A stretch of 64,000 nucleotides of DNA from a candidate division WOR-3 bacterium (GCA_029858255.1 JAOUFJ010000013.1:1-64000); one strand, 5' to 3'. Counted from the stretch's first letter, positions 53,341-61,024 are shown. Made by a program: numbers and translations. Notes: a model not told the origin generated them from the letters alone.

Positions 53341-53898
53341 TTGGACGACCTTTCTCTACACATTCTGGATATCATGGAAAATTCTGTAACCGCGGGTGCA
53401 AAGATGATCGGTCTTGAGGTCAGAGAAGAGACAGGAAAGAATCGCCTTATCATACAGATAAAGGATGATGGTAAAGGTATGGACAAAGAAACATTGACAA
53501 AAGTACTCGACCCATTTTACACTAAAAAAACTGTCAGGAGAGTCGGACTTGGTCTGTCCATGCTGGCGCAGGCCGCGAAAGAAGCCGGAGGCAGTTTCAA
53601 GATAGATTCCGAACTCGGCAAAGGCACAAACATCAGTGCTATTTTTGTATACGATCATATTGACCGAAAACCACTTGGCAATATGGCAGAGACGATTTCG
53701 GCGTTCATCGTCGGTAGCGGTACGGAAGTTGACCTGATCTACCGGCACCACAAGAACGGCAACGAATTCGTCTTCAGCTCGATAGAAGTCAAAAAAATAC
53801 TTGAAGGTGTGGCAATTAATAACCCCGAAGTAATTGCATTTCTGAAGGATTACATTCAGGGCGGTTTGAATGAGATTTCTGAAAGGAGCAGAAAATGA
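53341..53898 (+). CDS. HATPase-domain protein, second copy
   Basis: A 185-residue GHKL ATPase without a histidine-phosphotransfer domain. HILDIMENSVTAGA is the N-box, DDGKGMDKETLTKVLDPFYT is the G1/F region and GLGLSMLAQAAKEAGG the G2 lid. I chose the TTG at 53341 because GGAG lies eight bases upstream; a TTG at 53335 is also possible. It overlaps the ferredoxin gene by 4 bases. It probably works with the PHP protein or the sensor. Confidence 0.78.
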   Translation: MDDLSLHILDIMENSVTAGAKMIGLEVREETGKNRLIIQIKDDGKGMDKETLTKVLDPFYTKKTVRRVGLGLSMLAQAAKEAGGSFKIDSELGKGTNISAIFVYDHIDRKPLGNMAETISAFIVGSGTEVDLIYRHHKNGNEFVFSSIEVKKILEGVAINNPEVIAFLKDYIQGGLNEISERSRK

Positions 53899-54278
53899 AA
53901 AAATTGAAGATCGGCGATTTAGCCAAGATCCGCGACAAAGTCAGAAAGACCGCGGTGCTACGGCAAGGCAAAGCGCGGGCGAAAATCACGGTACACATGG
54001 GAACTTGCGGCATAGCAGCAGGTGCACGCGAGATACTCTCGAATCTACTCGAGGACATCCGGAAAAAGAAACTCGATGACTTGATCGTCACAACATCAGG
54101 ATGTGCCGGGCTGTGCAGTCGCGAGCCAATGGCAACGGTAGAGGTCACGGGCAAGCCGCCGGTTAAGTATGTGGACCTGACGACCGAAAAAATGAGGAAA
54201 ATATTGAACCAGCATATCATAAAGGGTACCATCGTCAACGAATACGCACTTGCTGTTGGCAGCGAGAGAACGCATTAA
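53895..54278 (+). CDS. Thioredoxin-like [2Fe-2S] ferredoxin
   Basis: A 127-residue ferredoxin of the thioredoxin-like fold. HMGTCGIAAGA and SGCAGLCSREP carry the cluster cysteines. In HydABC and related systems such a protein sits just before NuoF. A GAAAGGAG site and an ATGA overlap link it to the preceding ATPase. It likely carries electrons between the flavin subunit and partners. Confidence 0.88.
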   Translation: MKKLKIGDLAKIRDKVRKTAVLRQGKARAKITVHMGTCGIAAGAREILSNLLEDIRKKKLDDLIVTTSGCAGLCSREPMATVEVTGKPPVKYVDLTTEKMRKILNQHIIKGTIVNEYALAVGSERTH

Positions 54279-54302
54279 CCTGCGGCCGATAAGGAGGTTA
54301 GT

Positions 54303-57300
54303 TTGAAAGAATTTCGAACACATTTGCTGGTGTGCGCTGGAACAGGATGTGTAGCAGCAGGGTCATACGATATCAAGAAAACACTGGAGAAAGAAATACT
54401 GAAAAGAAAACTGCATAATGAGGTAAGAGTGATCGCTACTGGCTGCAACGGTTTCTGTGAACGGGGGCCGATCGTTGTTGTTCAACCAGATGGCATATTC
54501 TACCAGAAGCTCAAGCTCAAAGATATCCCTCACCTCGTGGAGGAACATCTGCTCAAAGGACGACCCGTCAAAAATCTAATGTATGTTCCGCCGGCCGGAG
54601 AAAAACCCGTGCCAAAAATGATGGATATTGGCTTTTTCAGCCATCAAAGGCTGATCGTGCTAAAGAACCGCGGCCGCATTGATCCCGAGAACATCGACGA
54701 GTACATAGCGTTTGAAGGATACCAGGCACTCGAAAAATCACTGACCGAAATGAATCCCGAAGAGATCATAAAAGAGATCAAAGAAGCAGGTCTCAGGGGA
54801 CGCGGCGGCGCCGGCTTTCCTACTGGGTTAAAATGGGAACTATGCCGTAGAACACCCGGTGACGACAAATACGTAGTATGTAATGCCGATGAAGGTGACC
54901 CGGGAGCATTCATGGACCGTAGCATACTGGAGGCAGATCCACATGCCGTGCTCGAAGGCATGATCATCGGCGCCAGGGCAATCGGTGCGACGAAAGGCTT
55001 TATCTACGTTCGTACCGAATATCCGCTCGCCCTGCAACGAATAAGGATAGCTATAGAGCACGCAGAAAAGTACGGATTGCTCGGCAAAGACATATTGGGT
55101 ACTGGTTTCGATTTCTCCATCGAAGTCAAACGTGGTGCAGGAGCCTTCGTCTCGGGCGAAGAAACATCCCTGCTGGCAGCAATCGAAGGGAAAATAGGTA
55201 TTCCAAAACAACGCCCGCCGTATCCCGTGCAAAAAGGCCTCTGGAGAAAACCGACAAATATTAACAACGTTGAGACATGGGCAAATGTACCTCACATCAT
55301 ACTGCGCGGCGCAAAATGGTATTCGGAGATAGGAACCGAAGGAAGTAAGGGAACCAAGATCTTTTCGCTCGTGGGCAAGATAAACAACACCGGGCTTGTC
55401 GAGGTACCAATGGGCATCACCATGAAAGATATCATATATGAAATTGGCGGCGGTATACCTCATAACAAACAGATAAAAGCCGTGCAGACCGGCGGCCCTT
55501 CGGGCGGTTGCATACCCAGGAACATGCTCGACCTTCCGATTGACTACGAAAGTCTACGAAAAGCCGGGTCGATGATGGGGTCCGGCGGTATGATTGTGAT
55601 GGATGAGGATACCTGCATGGTTGACGTAGCCAAGTATTTCATGAACTTCCTGCGCGATGAATCCTGCGGAAAGTGCCTTTCATGTCGCGAGGGTACACAA
55701 AGGATATGGGAAATACTCGAACGAATCACAAAAGGCAAAGGCACGCAGGACGACATCGGCCTGCTCCAAGAGCTTGCCCAGGCTACCAAAGACGCTTCGA
55801 TGTGCGGGCTCGGACAGACCGCGGCAAACCCGGTACTCAGCACGCTCAACTATTTCATGGATGAGTACGAGGCGCATATAAAATACAAGAAGTGCCCCGC
55901 CGTAGTGTGCAAAAGTATTATCTCCTCACCCTGCCAGCATACGTGTCCGATTGAAACCGAAGCGCCACAATATATAGCCTATATCGCGCACGGTGATTTT
56001 GACAAAGCCTATGAGATTATTCTCAAGGACAATCCCCTGCTAAATGTCTGCGCACGTGTATGTCATCATCCGTGTGAGACAAAGTGCCGGGCTGGTCAAG
56101 GCGGCAAACCGATTGCCATCCGTGAACTAAAACGGGCAGCAATCGAGCACAGCGATGGGAGGAGACGTCCGAAAACAAAAACCCCATCCGGCGATAAGGT
56201 CGCGATCATCGGTTCTGGACCTTCCGGACTGATGGCCGCACACGCGCTCGCGCACAAGGGCTATGCTCCAACTATTTTCGAGGCCCTACCCATAGTCGGC
56301 GGCATGCTCGCGGTCGGCATCCCTGAATACAGATTACCCAGCAAAGCCCTCAAGGAGGACATAAAACGAGTGCTCAATGCCGGCGTCGATATAAAAACGG
56401 AACAAAAACTGGGCAGAGATTTCACCCTGGACAAGTTGCTTCAGCAGGGATACAAGGCAGTATACATAGCAATCGGTGCGCACAAGAGCATAAAACTAGG
56501 AATACCGAATGAAGAAGCAAGTGGCGTGATCCCGGCAATGCGTTTTCTTACCGACGTCAGCCTCGGCAGGAAAGTCACGCTCGGCAGTCGAGTGGGCATA
56601 ATCGGTGGCGGTAATTCCGCAGTTGATGCTGCCCGTGTAGCCAACCGGTTGCCAGGAGTCACCCAGGTTACGATCATTTACCGTCGAACACGCAACGAAA
56701 TGCCGGCATACGCGGAAGAAATCGAAAGCGCGCTGGAAGAAGGCATCGATATCCAGTTCCTGACCGCGCCGACCGAAATCATCGTGAAGGACGGACACGT
56801 CACCAGAATCAAATGCACAAGAATGCAGCTCGGCACTGTAGACCAGAGTGGAAGGCGCCGACCCATACCAATAAAGGATTCGGAGTTTGTTGTCGAACTC
56901 GACACTCTCATATCAGCCATAAGCGAACAACCTGACTTGTCATTCCTTGAAGAAGAACACGATTTTGAAATCTCGGGATGGAATACTTTCGTTGTTGAAA
57001 AGGAATCGCTGTCAACAAATGTCCTGGGTATTTTTGCAGGTGGTGATGCGATACGCGGACCAAGCTCAGTAATCGAAGCGATGGCTGACGGCAAAAGAGT
57101 TGCCGAGACCATCGATCAATATTTGAAGAACAGACCGATAAGGTTAGAGTATAAGGTAACAAGACCAACAGTATACGTCGAGCCCGTAAAATTGACGGTT
57201 GCAGAGACACTTGAAAGCACCAGACAAGACTCCAGGAAAACAAAATCTGCAGCCCGTCGCAAGAACTTTGCCGAAGTTGATCTCGGTTTAAACAGAAGCT

Positions 57301-57377
57301 CAGCAATAAAAGAAGCGAAACGCTGTTTGCGATGCGATCTGGAAGTAAAAGAAGAAGATGAAAAGGAGCAATCATGA
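54303..57377 (+). CDS. Fusion of NuoF-like NADH/FMN subunit with GltD/NfnB-like NADPH/FAD domain
   Basis: A 1024-residue fusion starting at TTG after a strong AAGGAGG. Residues 1-100 are a thioredoxin-like [2Fe-2S] domain (CAGTGC, TGCNGFC). NuoF follows with the FMN/NADH motif GRGGAGFPTGLKWE (about 166), GAGAFVSGEETSL, and the cluster motif CGKCLSCREG (about 454). From about 535 it becomes GltD-like: CQHTCP, CARVCHHPCETKC, FAD motif IIGSGPSGLMAAHALAHKG (about 635) and NADPH motif GIIGGGNSAVDAARV (about 765). Both an NADH site and an NADPH site are thus in one chain, as expected for a transhydrogenase. No catalytic hydrogenase subunit follows. Confidence 0.9.
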   Translation: MKEFRTHLLVCAGTGCVAAGSYDIKKTLEKEILKRKLHNEVRVIATGCNGFCERGPIVVVQPDGIFYQKLKLKDIPHLVEEHLLKGRPVKNLMYVPPAGEKPVPKMMDIGFFSHQRLIVLKNRGRIDPENIDEYIAFEGYQALEKSLTEMNPEEIIKEIKEAGLRGRGGAGFPTGLKWELCRRTPGDDKYVVCNADEGDPGAFMDRSILEADPHAVLEGMIIGARAIGATKGFIYVRTEYPLALQRIRIAIEHAEKYGLLGKDILGTGFDFSIEVKRGAGAFVSGEETSLLAAIEGKIGIPKQRPPYPVQKGLWRKPTNINNVETWANVPHIILRGAKWYSEIGTEGSKGTKIFSLVGKINNTGLVEVPMGITMKDIIYEIGGGIPHNKQIKAVQTGGPSGGCIPRNMLDLPIDYESLRKAGSMMGSGGMIVMDEDTCMVDVAKYFMNFLRDESCGKCLSCREGTQRIWEILERITKGKGTQDDIGLLQELAQATKDASMCGLGQTAANPVLSTLNYFMDEYEAHIKYKKCPAVVCKSIISSPCQHTCPIETEAPQYIAYIAHGDFDKAYEIILKDNPLLNVCARVCHHPCETKCRAGQGGKPIAIRELKRAAIEHSDGRRRPKTKTPSGDKVAIIGSGPSGLMAAHALAHKGYAPTIFEALPIVGGMLAVGIPEYRLPSKALKEDIKRVLNAGVDIKTEQKLGRDFTLDKLLQQGYKAVYIAIGAHKSIKLGIPNEEASGVIPAMRFLTDVSLGRKVTLGSRVGIIGGGNSAVDAARVANRLPGVTQVTIIYRRTRNEMPAYAEEIESALEEGIDIQFLTAPTEIIVKDGHVTRIKCTRMQLGTVDQSGRRRPIPIKDSEFVVELDTLISAISEQPDLSFLEEEHDFEISGWNTFVVEKESLSTNVLGIFAGGDAIRGPSSVIEAMADGKRVAETIDQYLKNRPIRLEYKVTRPTVYVEPVKLTVAETLESTRQDSRKTKSAARRKNFAEVDLGLNRSSAIKEAKRCLRCDLEVKEEDEKEQS

Positions 57378-58075
57378 TAAGCTTCATTTTGAATGGACTC
57401 GAGGTGCAGACCGAGGAAGGGTCGACAATTTTGGAGGCGTGCAGGTTCTATGGCATTGAAATACCCACCCTTTGCTACAACGAAGGTTTGAAACCTTATG
57501 GCGGTTGTCGCTTGTGCCTCGTCGAAATAGGCACTGGCGAAAACAGTAAACTTGTCAGTTCTTGCACGTATCCGATTGAAGAAGGTCTTCGTGTTCGCAC
57601 TAATACGAAACGAGTGGTCAGTGCCCGGAAGATGATGATCGAACTACTGGTTTCCATAAGCCCGCAATCAAAAACAATCCAAGACCTCGCGTCGAAGTAT
57701 CACGTGACCAAGGTGCGTTTCCCGGTACGCAACGATGACTGTGTGCTCTGCGGATTGTGTGTGCGCATGTGTAAAGAACAAATGCAGTCTGGAGCCATCG
57801 GTTTCACCGAACGCGGGTACAAGAAGAAGATAGTAACGCCCTTCAATATCCGGTCAGAACAGTGCCGACTATGCGGTGGCTGTATCTATATCTGCCCCGC
57901 CTGTCAGATGAGGTGCCAGGGCCCGGATGCACCAACTGATCTCTGCAGCGGATGCTTGTCCCTGGAGCCATCCTGCATTGAAACTCATGATGACTATCAA
58001 TGCTGGATGGGCACAACCGGCGATTGCGGAACGTGCGAAGGAAGACCTGATCAGAGGAAAACAGATAAGAGATAG
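57374..58075 (+). CDS. Short NuoG/HydA N-terminal-like iron-sulfur protein
   Basis: A 233-residue protein with an N-terminal [2Fe-2S] domain (CYNEGLKPYGGCRLC, SSCTYP), then two ferredoxin clusters (CVLCGLCVRMCKE, CRLCGGCIYICPACQMRC). A C-terminal cysteine-rich tail follows (CSGCLSLEPSC, CWMGTTGDCGTC). It ends there, without the H-cluster domain of HydA or the molybdopterin-like domain of NuoG. Its clusters would link the fused flavin protein to ferredoxin. It overlaps the upstream gene by 4 bases. A heptad repeat covers its stop codon. Confidence 0.85.
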   Translation: MISFILNGLEVQTEEGSTILEACRFYGIEIPTLCYNEGLKPYGGCRLCLVEIGTGENSKLVSSCTYPIEEGLRVRTNTKRVVSARKMMIELLVSISPQSKTIQDLASKYHVTKVRFPVRNDDCVLCGLCVRMCKEQMQSGAIGFTERGYKKKIVTPFNIRSEQCRLCGGCIYICPACQMRCQGPDAPTDLCSGCLSLEPSCIETHDDYQCWMGTTGDCGTCEGRPDQRKTDKR

Positions 58076-58088
58076 CAGATAATGGATG
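58061..58088 (+). repeat. Heptanucleotide-period repeat across a gene end
   Basis: Four 7-nt units (ACAGATA, AGAGATA, GCAGATA, ATGGATG) run over the stop codon at 58073-58075. Three end in GATA. Confidence 0.6.
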
Positions 58089-58114
58089 ACAGCAAGATCA
58101 TGGACACATTGGTT

Positions 58115-58609
58115 ACGGTAACGAAGCCCGTTTCGGTGACGTCAAGCGGTAACGTATGAAAGAAAAAAAGCGGATAACTAGTTTTCACGACCTCGATGTT
58201 TATCAAAATACATATAAGGCATGCATTGAAATTATGAAAAGAATAGTACCAAGGTTACCCGAGAGTGAGAAGTATGACTTGAAAGACCAGCTTAGCCGTT
58301 CGTGTAAAGCAATCCCTCGCCTCATCGCAGAAGGCTATGCGAAGAGACATCAAAAAATGGGGTTCCAAAAATACTTAGATGATGGCATGGCGGAATGCAA
58401 CGAGACTATCGTCAGTCTGTCTCAGGCAAGAGACATCTACGATAATTCCGCCGATGTTGATTTGTGTAATAGTTTGATTGACACATATGACAAATCCGGC
58501 CGTCAGTTATACAACTTGGCAATAGCCTGGAGCAAGTTTAAAAGGGGAAGCAAAGATGTTAGATGAACGTATCTCTAACCTTTGTTTACGAAACGGGCAT
58601 CGTAACCGT
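58115..58609. repeat. Inverted repeats framing the four-helix-bundle gene
   Basis: The 21-bp arms at 58115-58135 and 58589-58609 are inverted copies with 19 identities. The left arm ends 20 bp before the gene's ATG, and the right arm begins 22 bp after its stop, so the unit is 495 bp in all. No target-site duplication was found. The layout resembles 23S rRNA intervening sequences, whose stem is cut by RNase III, but here it is between two mRNA-coding genes. Confidence 0.68.
58156..58566 (+). CDS. Four-helix-bundle protein (23S rRNA intervening-sequence family)
   Basis: A 136-residue all-helical protein of the S23/four-helix-bundle family (TIGR02436 type). ITSFHDLDVYQNTY at the start, PESEKYDLKDQLSRSCKAIP and IAEGYAKR are the family hallmarks. 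These proteins are encoded by intervening sequences inside 23S rRNA genes and by stand-alone copies; their function is not established. The same fold occurs in the Avd protein of diversity-generating retroelements, but no reverse transcriptase is here. The gene has no ribosome site and is flanked by inverted repeats. Confidence 0.88.
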   Translation: MKEKKRITSFHDLDVYQNTYKACIEIMKRIVPRLPESEKYDLKDQLSRSCKAIPRLIAEGYAKRHQKMGFQKYLDDGMAECNETIVSLSQARDIYDNSADVDLCNSLIDTYDKSGRQLYNLAIAWSKFKRGSKDVR

Positions 58610-58649
58610 TTACCTTAATTGTTTTACTTTAAGTAGGAAAGGAGAAAAA

Positions 58650-60233
58650 ATGCCCTCATTATCAAGAATGAATGCCTCTGCGGCAACGTTAACAAAAAAT
58701 AGAACTGAAGATTCAATCGTTCCGCTCAGCGGAATGTGCGTTACTTGTGTCGATGGTTGTATCGGCATGTGTGAAATAGGCAAATCCGCATATCGCGGCC
58801 ACGAAGTAATATACCCGCAGCCGTTCGGCATCCTGACTGCAGCATCCGAAAAGAACTACCCGGTGGATTACTCTCACTTCAATATCATGGGCACAGCAGT
58901 GGGCGCAATGGGAGTGGAGGCCGATCCGGACAAAGCGATATTCCCGAACGTAACGATTGAACAGAAAATCGGCGCAAACAGCGACATCAAACTCAAATTC
59001 CCGATGGTCGTCCCTGGACTGGGATCAACAAATGTCGCCAAGAACAACTGGGATGGATTGGCGATCGGAACCGCATTATCCGGAACCATGCTGACGATCG
59101 GCGAGAACGTCGTTGCCATGGACATGACAAGCGAAATAAAAGACGGCAAAATACTCAAAGCACCAGATCTCGAACAGCGCGTGAAATTGTACAAGGACTG
59201 GCAGAGAGACGGTTTCGGCATGATAATCGTTCAGGCCAATGTCGAAGATACCAGACTGGGTGTGCAGGAATTCGCCATCCGGAAGTTAGGCGTTGAGACG
59301 GTCGAACTGAAATGGGGACAAGGCGCCAAAGATATCGGCGGTGAGGTAAAAATAAAGGACCTCAAGAAGGCACAGGAGTTGCGGAAGCGGGGGTATGTCG
59401 TACTGCCCGATCCGCTGGATCCAGATGTGATCGAGGCGTTTGAGCACAAAACATTCACCGAGTTCGAAAGACATTCCCGGATCGGAATGGTTGACGAGGA
59501 ATCGTTCATGAAACGGGTTGACGAATTGCGTAAAGCCGGCGCCAAGCACGTATTCTTGAAAACTGGTGCGTACCGACCAGCCGATCTGGCGCGAGCGGTG
59601 AAGTACTCATCGAAAGCAAAGATCGATCTGCTGACCATTGACGGCGCTGGCGGCGGCACTGGTATGAGTCCGTGGCATATGATGAACGAATGGGGCATGC
59701 CTCCGGTTGAGATCCATTCCCTGGCATACTTCTACACCGACAAGCTGGCCAAAAAAGGCGATTATGTTCCTTCGCTGGCATTTGCTGGCGGTATCGCCTT
59801 TGAAGACCAGATCTTCAAGGCGCTTGCCCTTGGCGCACCTTACACAAAAATCGTAGGTATGGCCCGCGGTCCTCTCTGTGCGGCAATGGTCGGTAAGACC
59901 ATCGGCAAGAAGATCGATGAGGGTGAAATACCGGTGTTCGTCGAGCGTTTCGGAAACAAAAAAGAGGAAATCTTCGTTACGGCATCAAAACTGAAGAAAG
60001 AACTGGGTAAGGATTTCGATCGCGTGCCGCCAGGTGCACTGGGCGTCTATACCTATGTGGAGAGAATGGCCCAGGGGCTGAAGCAGCTCATGACCGGAAA
60101 CCGCAAGTTCGCCCTCAAATATATCACACGTGACGATATTGCATCTTTAACCAAAGATGCCGCGGATATTTCAGGGATCCCTTACGTGATGGATGTTGAC
60201 AAGGAAGAGGTTGAAAAAATACTTAACGGATAA
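58650..60233 (+). CDS. FMN-binding glutamate synthase-domain protein (GltB2-like)
   Basis: A 527-residue protein of the glutamate synthase central/FMN family. C30, C33, C37 and C41 near the N-terminus may bind an Fe-S cluster. VPGLGSTNVAKNNWDG, LTIDGAGGGTGMSP and MARGPLCAAMVGKTIG are family motifs of the FMN barrel. It lacks the N-terminal glutaminase domain, so it would use ammonia or a separate amidotransferase. The ATG at 58650 has GGAAAGGAG. The upstream GltD-like domain is a natural electron donor, but an interaction is inferred from position only. Confidence 0.85.
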   Translation: MPSLSRMNASAATLTKNRTEDSIVPLSGMCVTCVDGCIGMCEIGKSAYRGHEVIYPQPFGILTAASEKNYPVDYSHFNIMGTAVGAMGVEADPDKAIFPNVTIEQKIGANSDIKLKFPMVVPGLGSTNVAKNNWDGLAIGTALSGTMLTIGENVVAMDMTSEIKDGKILKAPDLEQRVKLYKDWQRDGFGMIIVQANVEDTRLGVQEFAIRKLGVETVELKWGQGAKDIGGEVKIKDLKKAQELRKRGYVVLPDPLDPDVIEAFEHKTFTEFERHSRIGMVDEESFMKRVDELRKAGAKHVFLKTGAYRPADLARAVKYSSKAKIDLLTIDGAGGGTGMSPWHMMNEWGMPPVEIHSLAYFYTDKLAKKGDYVPSLAFAGGIAFEDQIFKALALGAPYTKIVGMARGPLCAAMVGKTIGKKIDEGEIPVFVERFGNKKEEIFVTASKLKKELGKDFDRVPPGALGVYTYVERMAQGLKQLMTGNRKFALKYITRDDIASLTKDAADISGIPYVMDVDKEEVEKILNG

Positions 60234-60339
60234 CTAATTACTGATGACAGATAACCGATAACAAGTAACCGAAATCTGGCATGTGATGTCTGTTATCTGA
60301 TATCAGACATCGGTTATCTGATATCAGGCATCAGTCTGT
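60228..60339. repeat. Array of 7-bp-period repeats covering a whole convergent gene junction
   Basis: Sixteen consecutive heptamers in one phase, such as TGATGAC, AGATAAC, CGATAAC, AAGTAAC, TGATATC, AGACATC, GGTTATC, with C in the seventh position of nearly all. Two 21-bp units (60291-60311 and 60312-60332) are almost identical. GATGTCTG/CAGACATC (60285-60311) can form a hairpin. The stop codons of both flanking genes lie inside the array. Confidence 0.75.
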
Positions 60340-60627
60340 TTGGGTTTTCTCCTGAACCATGTTCTTGAATATCTTTGAAGGACGGAAAAACGGTACATAG
60401 CGATCAGCCAGAGTGTACACTTTACCACTCTTAGGGGCTTTTGCACTTCGGCCCGGACGTTTCCTGAGTTCGAATGTCCCGAATCTTCTCAATTCTACCC
60501 TCTTATTCTGTATTAAAACATCAAAAAGAGTATCCAGGAATGTATCAATCAGCTTTTCGATATCTGTCTTAGTGTACGCCGGGCCTATCTTTTCGGCGAT
60601 TTTCTCAATCAAAAATTCCCTTCGCAT
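60331..60627 (-). CDS. hup: HU/IHF family DNA-binding protein
   Basis: A 98-residue histone-like protein. LIEKIAEKIGPAYTKTDIEKLID is the dimerisation region, VELRRFGTFELRKRPGR includes the HU signature, and the C-terminus (VPFFRPSKIFKNM) is the usual tail. It would compact or bend DNA as a dimer. The ATG at 60627 is preferred over the one at 60630 because AAGGAGG would be too close to the latter. Its stop lies in the repeat array shared with the convergent GltB2-like gene. Confidence 0.95.
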   Translation of the reverse strand: MRREFLIEKIAEKIGPAYTKTDIEKLIDTFLDTLFDVLIQNKRVELRRFGTFELRKRPGRSAKAPKSGKVYTLADRYVPFFRPSKIFKNMVQEKTQTD

Positions 60628-60716
60628 CATTCCTCCTTGCTAATTGTTTTTCTTCCGAACATATGCTTCGCTACTGCCCTGACTTACAGAGCTGGGGATG
60701 CCAGCGGCGACAATCT

Positions 60717-60744
60717 ATTATATTCAAATGAACCCATCTGTCAA
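60717..60744 (-). promoter_or_regulatory. Promoter of the HU gene
   Basis: On the minus strand TTGACA (60744-60739), 16-bp spacer, TATAAT (60722-60717). The leader to the HU start is about 80 nt. Confidence 0.75.
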
Positions 60745-60790
60745 TGCTTTTATCACGAAATTACGAATCAAAACCCGCGTGCTCCGAACC

Positions 60791-60961
60791 CTATACGCCC
60801 ATCTGTTTCTTACGTCTCTTGGTCTTCCTCCGTTCATCCCATGATCGTTGGTCACGCTTCGATACTTTCCCCTTTTCAATCAGATTGCGAAACTGTTTTT
60901 CAGTCAGAAGCTTCCGCCTTTCCTTCTTGCGGCGCTCGGTTTTCTTCCTGCTCTCCTTCAT
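60791..60961 (-). CDS. Small highly basic 56-residue protein
   Basis: A 56-residue protein, mostly Lys/Arg with Glu and Gln (MKESRKKTERRKKERRKLL ... SKRDQRSWDERRKTKRR). It has its own TTGACA-TAAAAT promoter and a strong GGGAGG ribosome site five bases before the ATG, so I consider it real. The composition suggests RNA or ribosome binding. It does not match S21 or another protein I recognise. A short gap separates it from the HU gene downstream, and mreB is divergent. Confidence 0.68.
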   Translation of the reverse strand: MKESRKKTERRKKERRKLLTEKQFRNLIEKGKVSKRDQRSWDERRKTKRRKKQMGV

Positions 60962-60978
60962 TGGGTACCTCCCTCATA

Positions 60979-61006
60979 ATTTTACACAATACATTGACGT
61001 TGTCAA
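60979..61006 (-). promoter_or_regulatory. Promoter of the 56-residue basic protein with overlapping palindrome
   Basis: On the minus strand TTGACA (61006-61001), 16-bp spacer, TAAAAT (60984-60979). ACGTTG-T-CAACGT (60997-61009) is an inverted repeat across the -35 box. Confidence 0.65.
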
Positions 61007-61024
61007 CGTTTCCCAATTTTTTCC

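Noticed and set aside
58156-58566. Four-helix-bundle protein as Avd of a diversity-generating retroelement
   Set aside because: No reverse transcriptase, template repeat or variable-repeat pair was seen in the window. The family is also shared with 23S intervening sequences.
58563-58649. Upstream start for the GltB2-like gene (ATG at 58563)
   Set aside because: It would place the right inverted repeat inside the coding region and has no ribosome site. The ATG at 58650 has GGAAAGGAG.
60228-60339. CRISPR array or direct-repeat cluster
   Set aside because: Units are 7 bp and there are no spacers, leader or cas genes.
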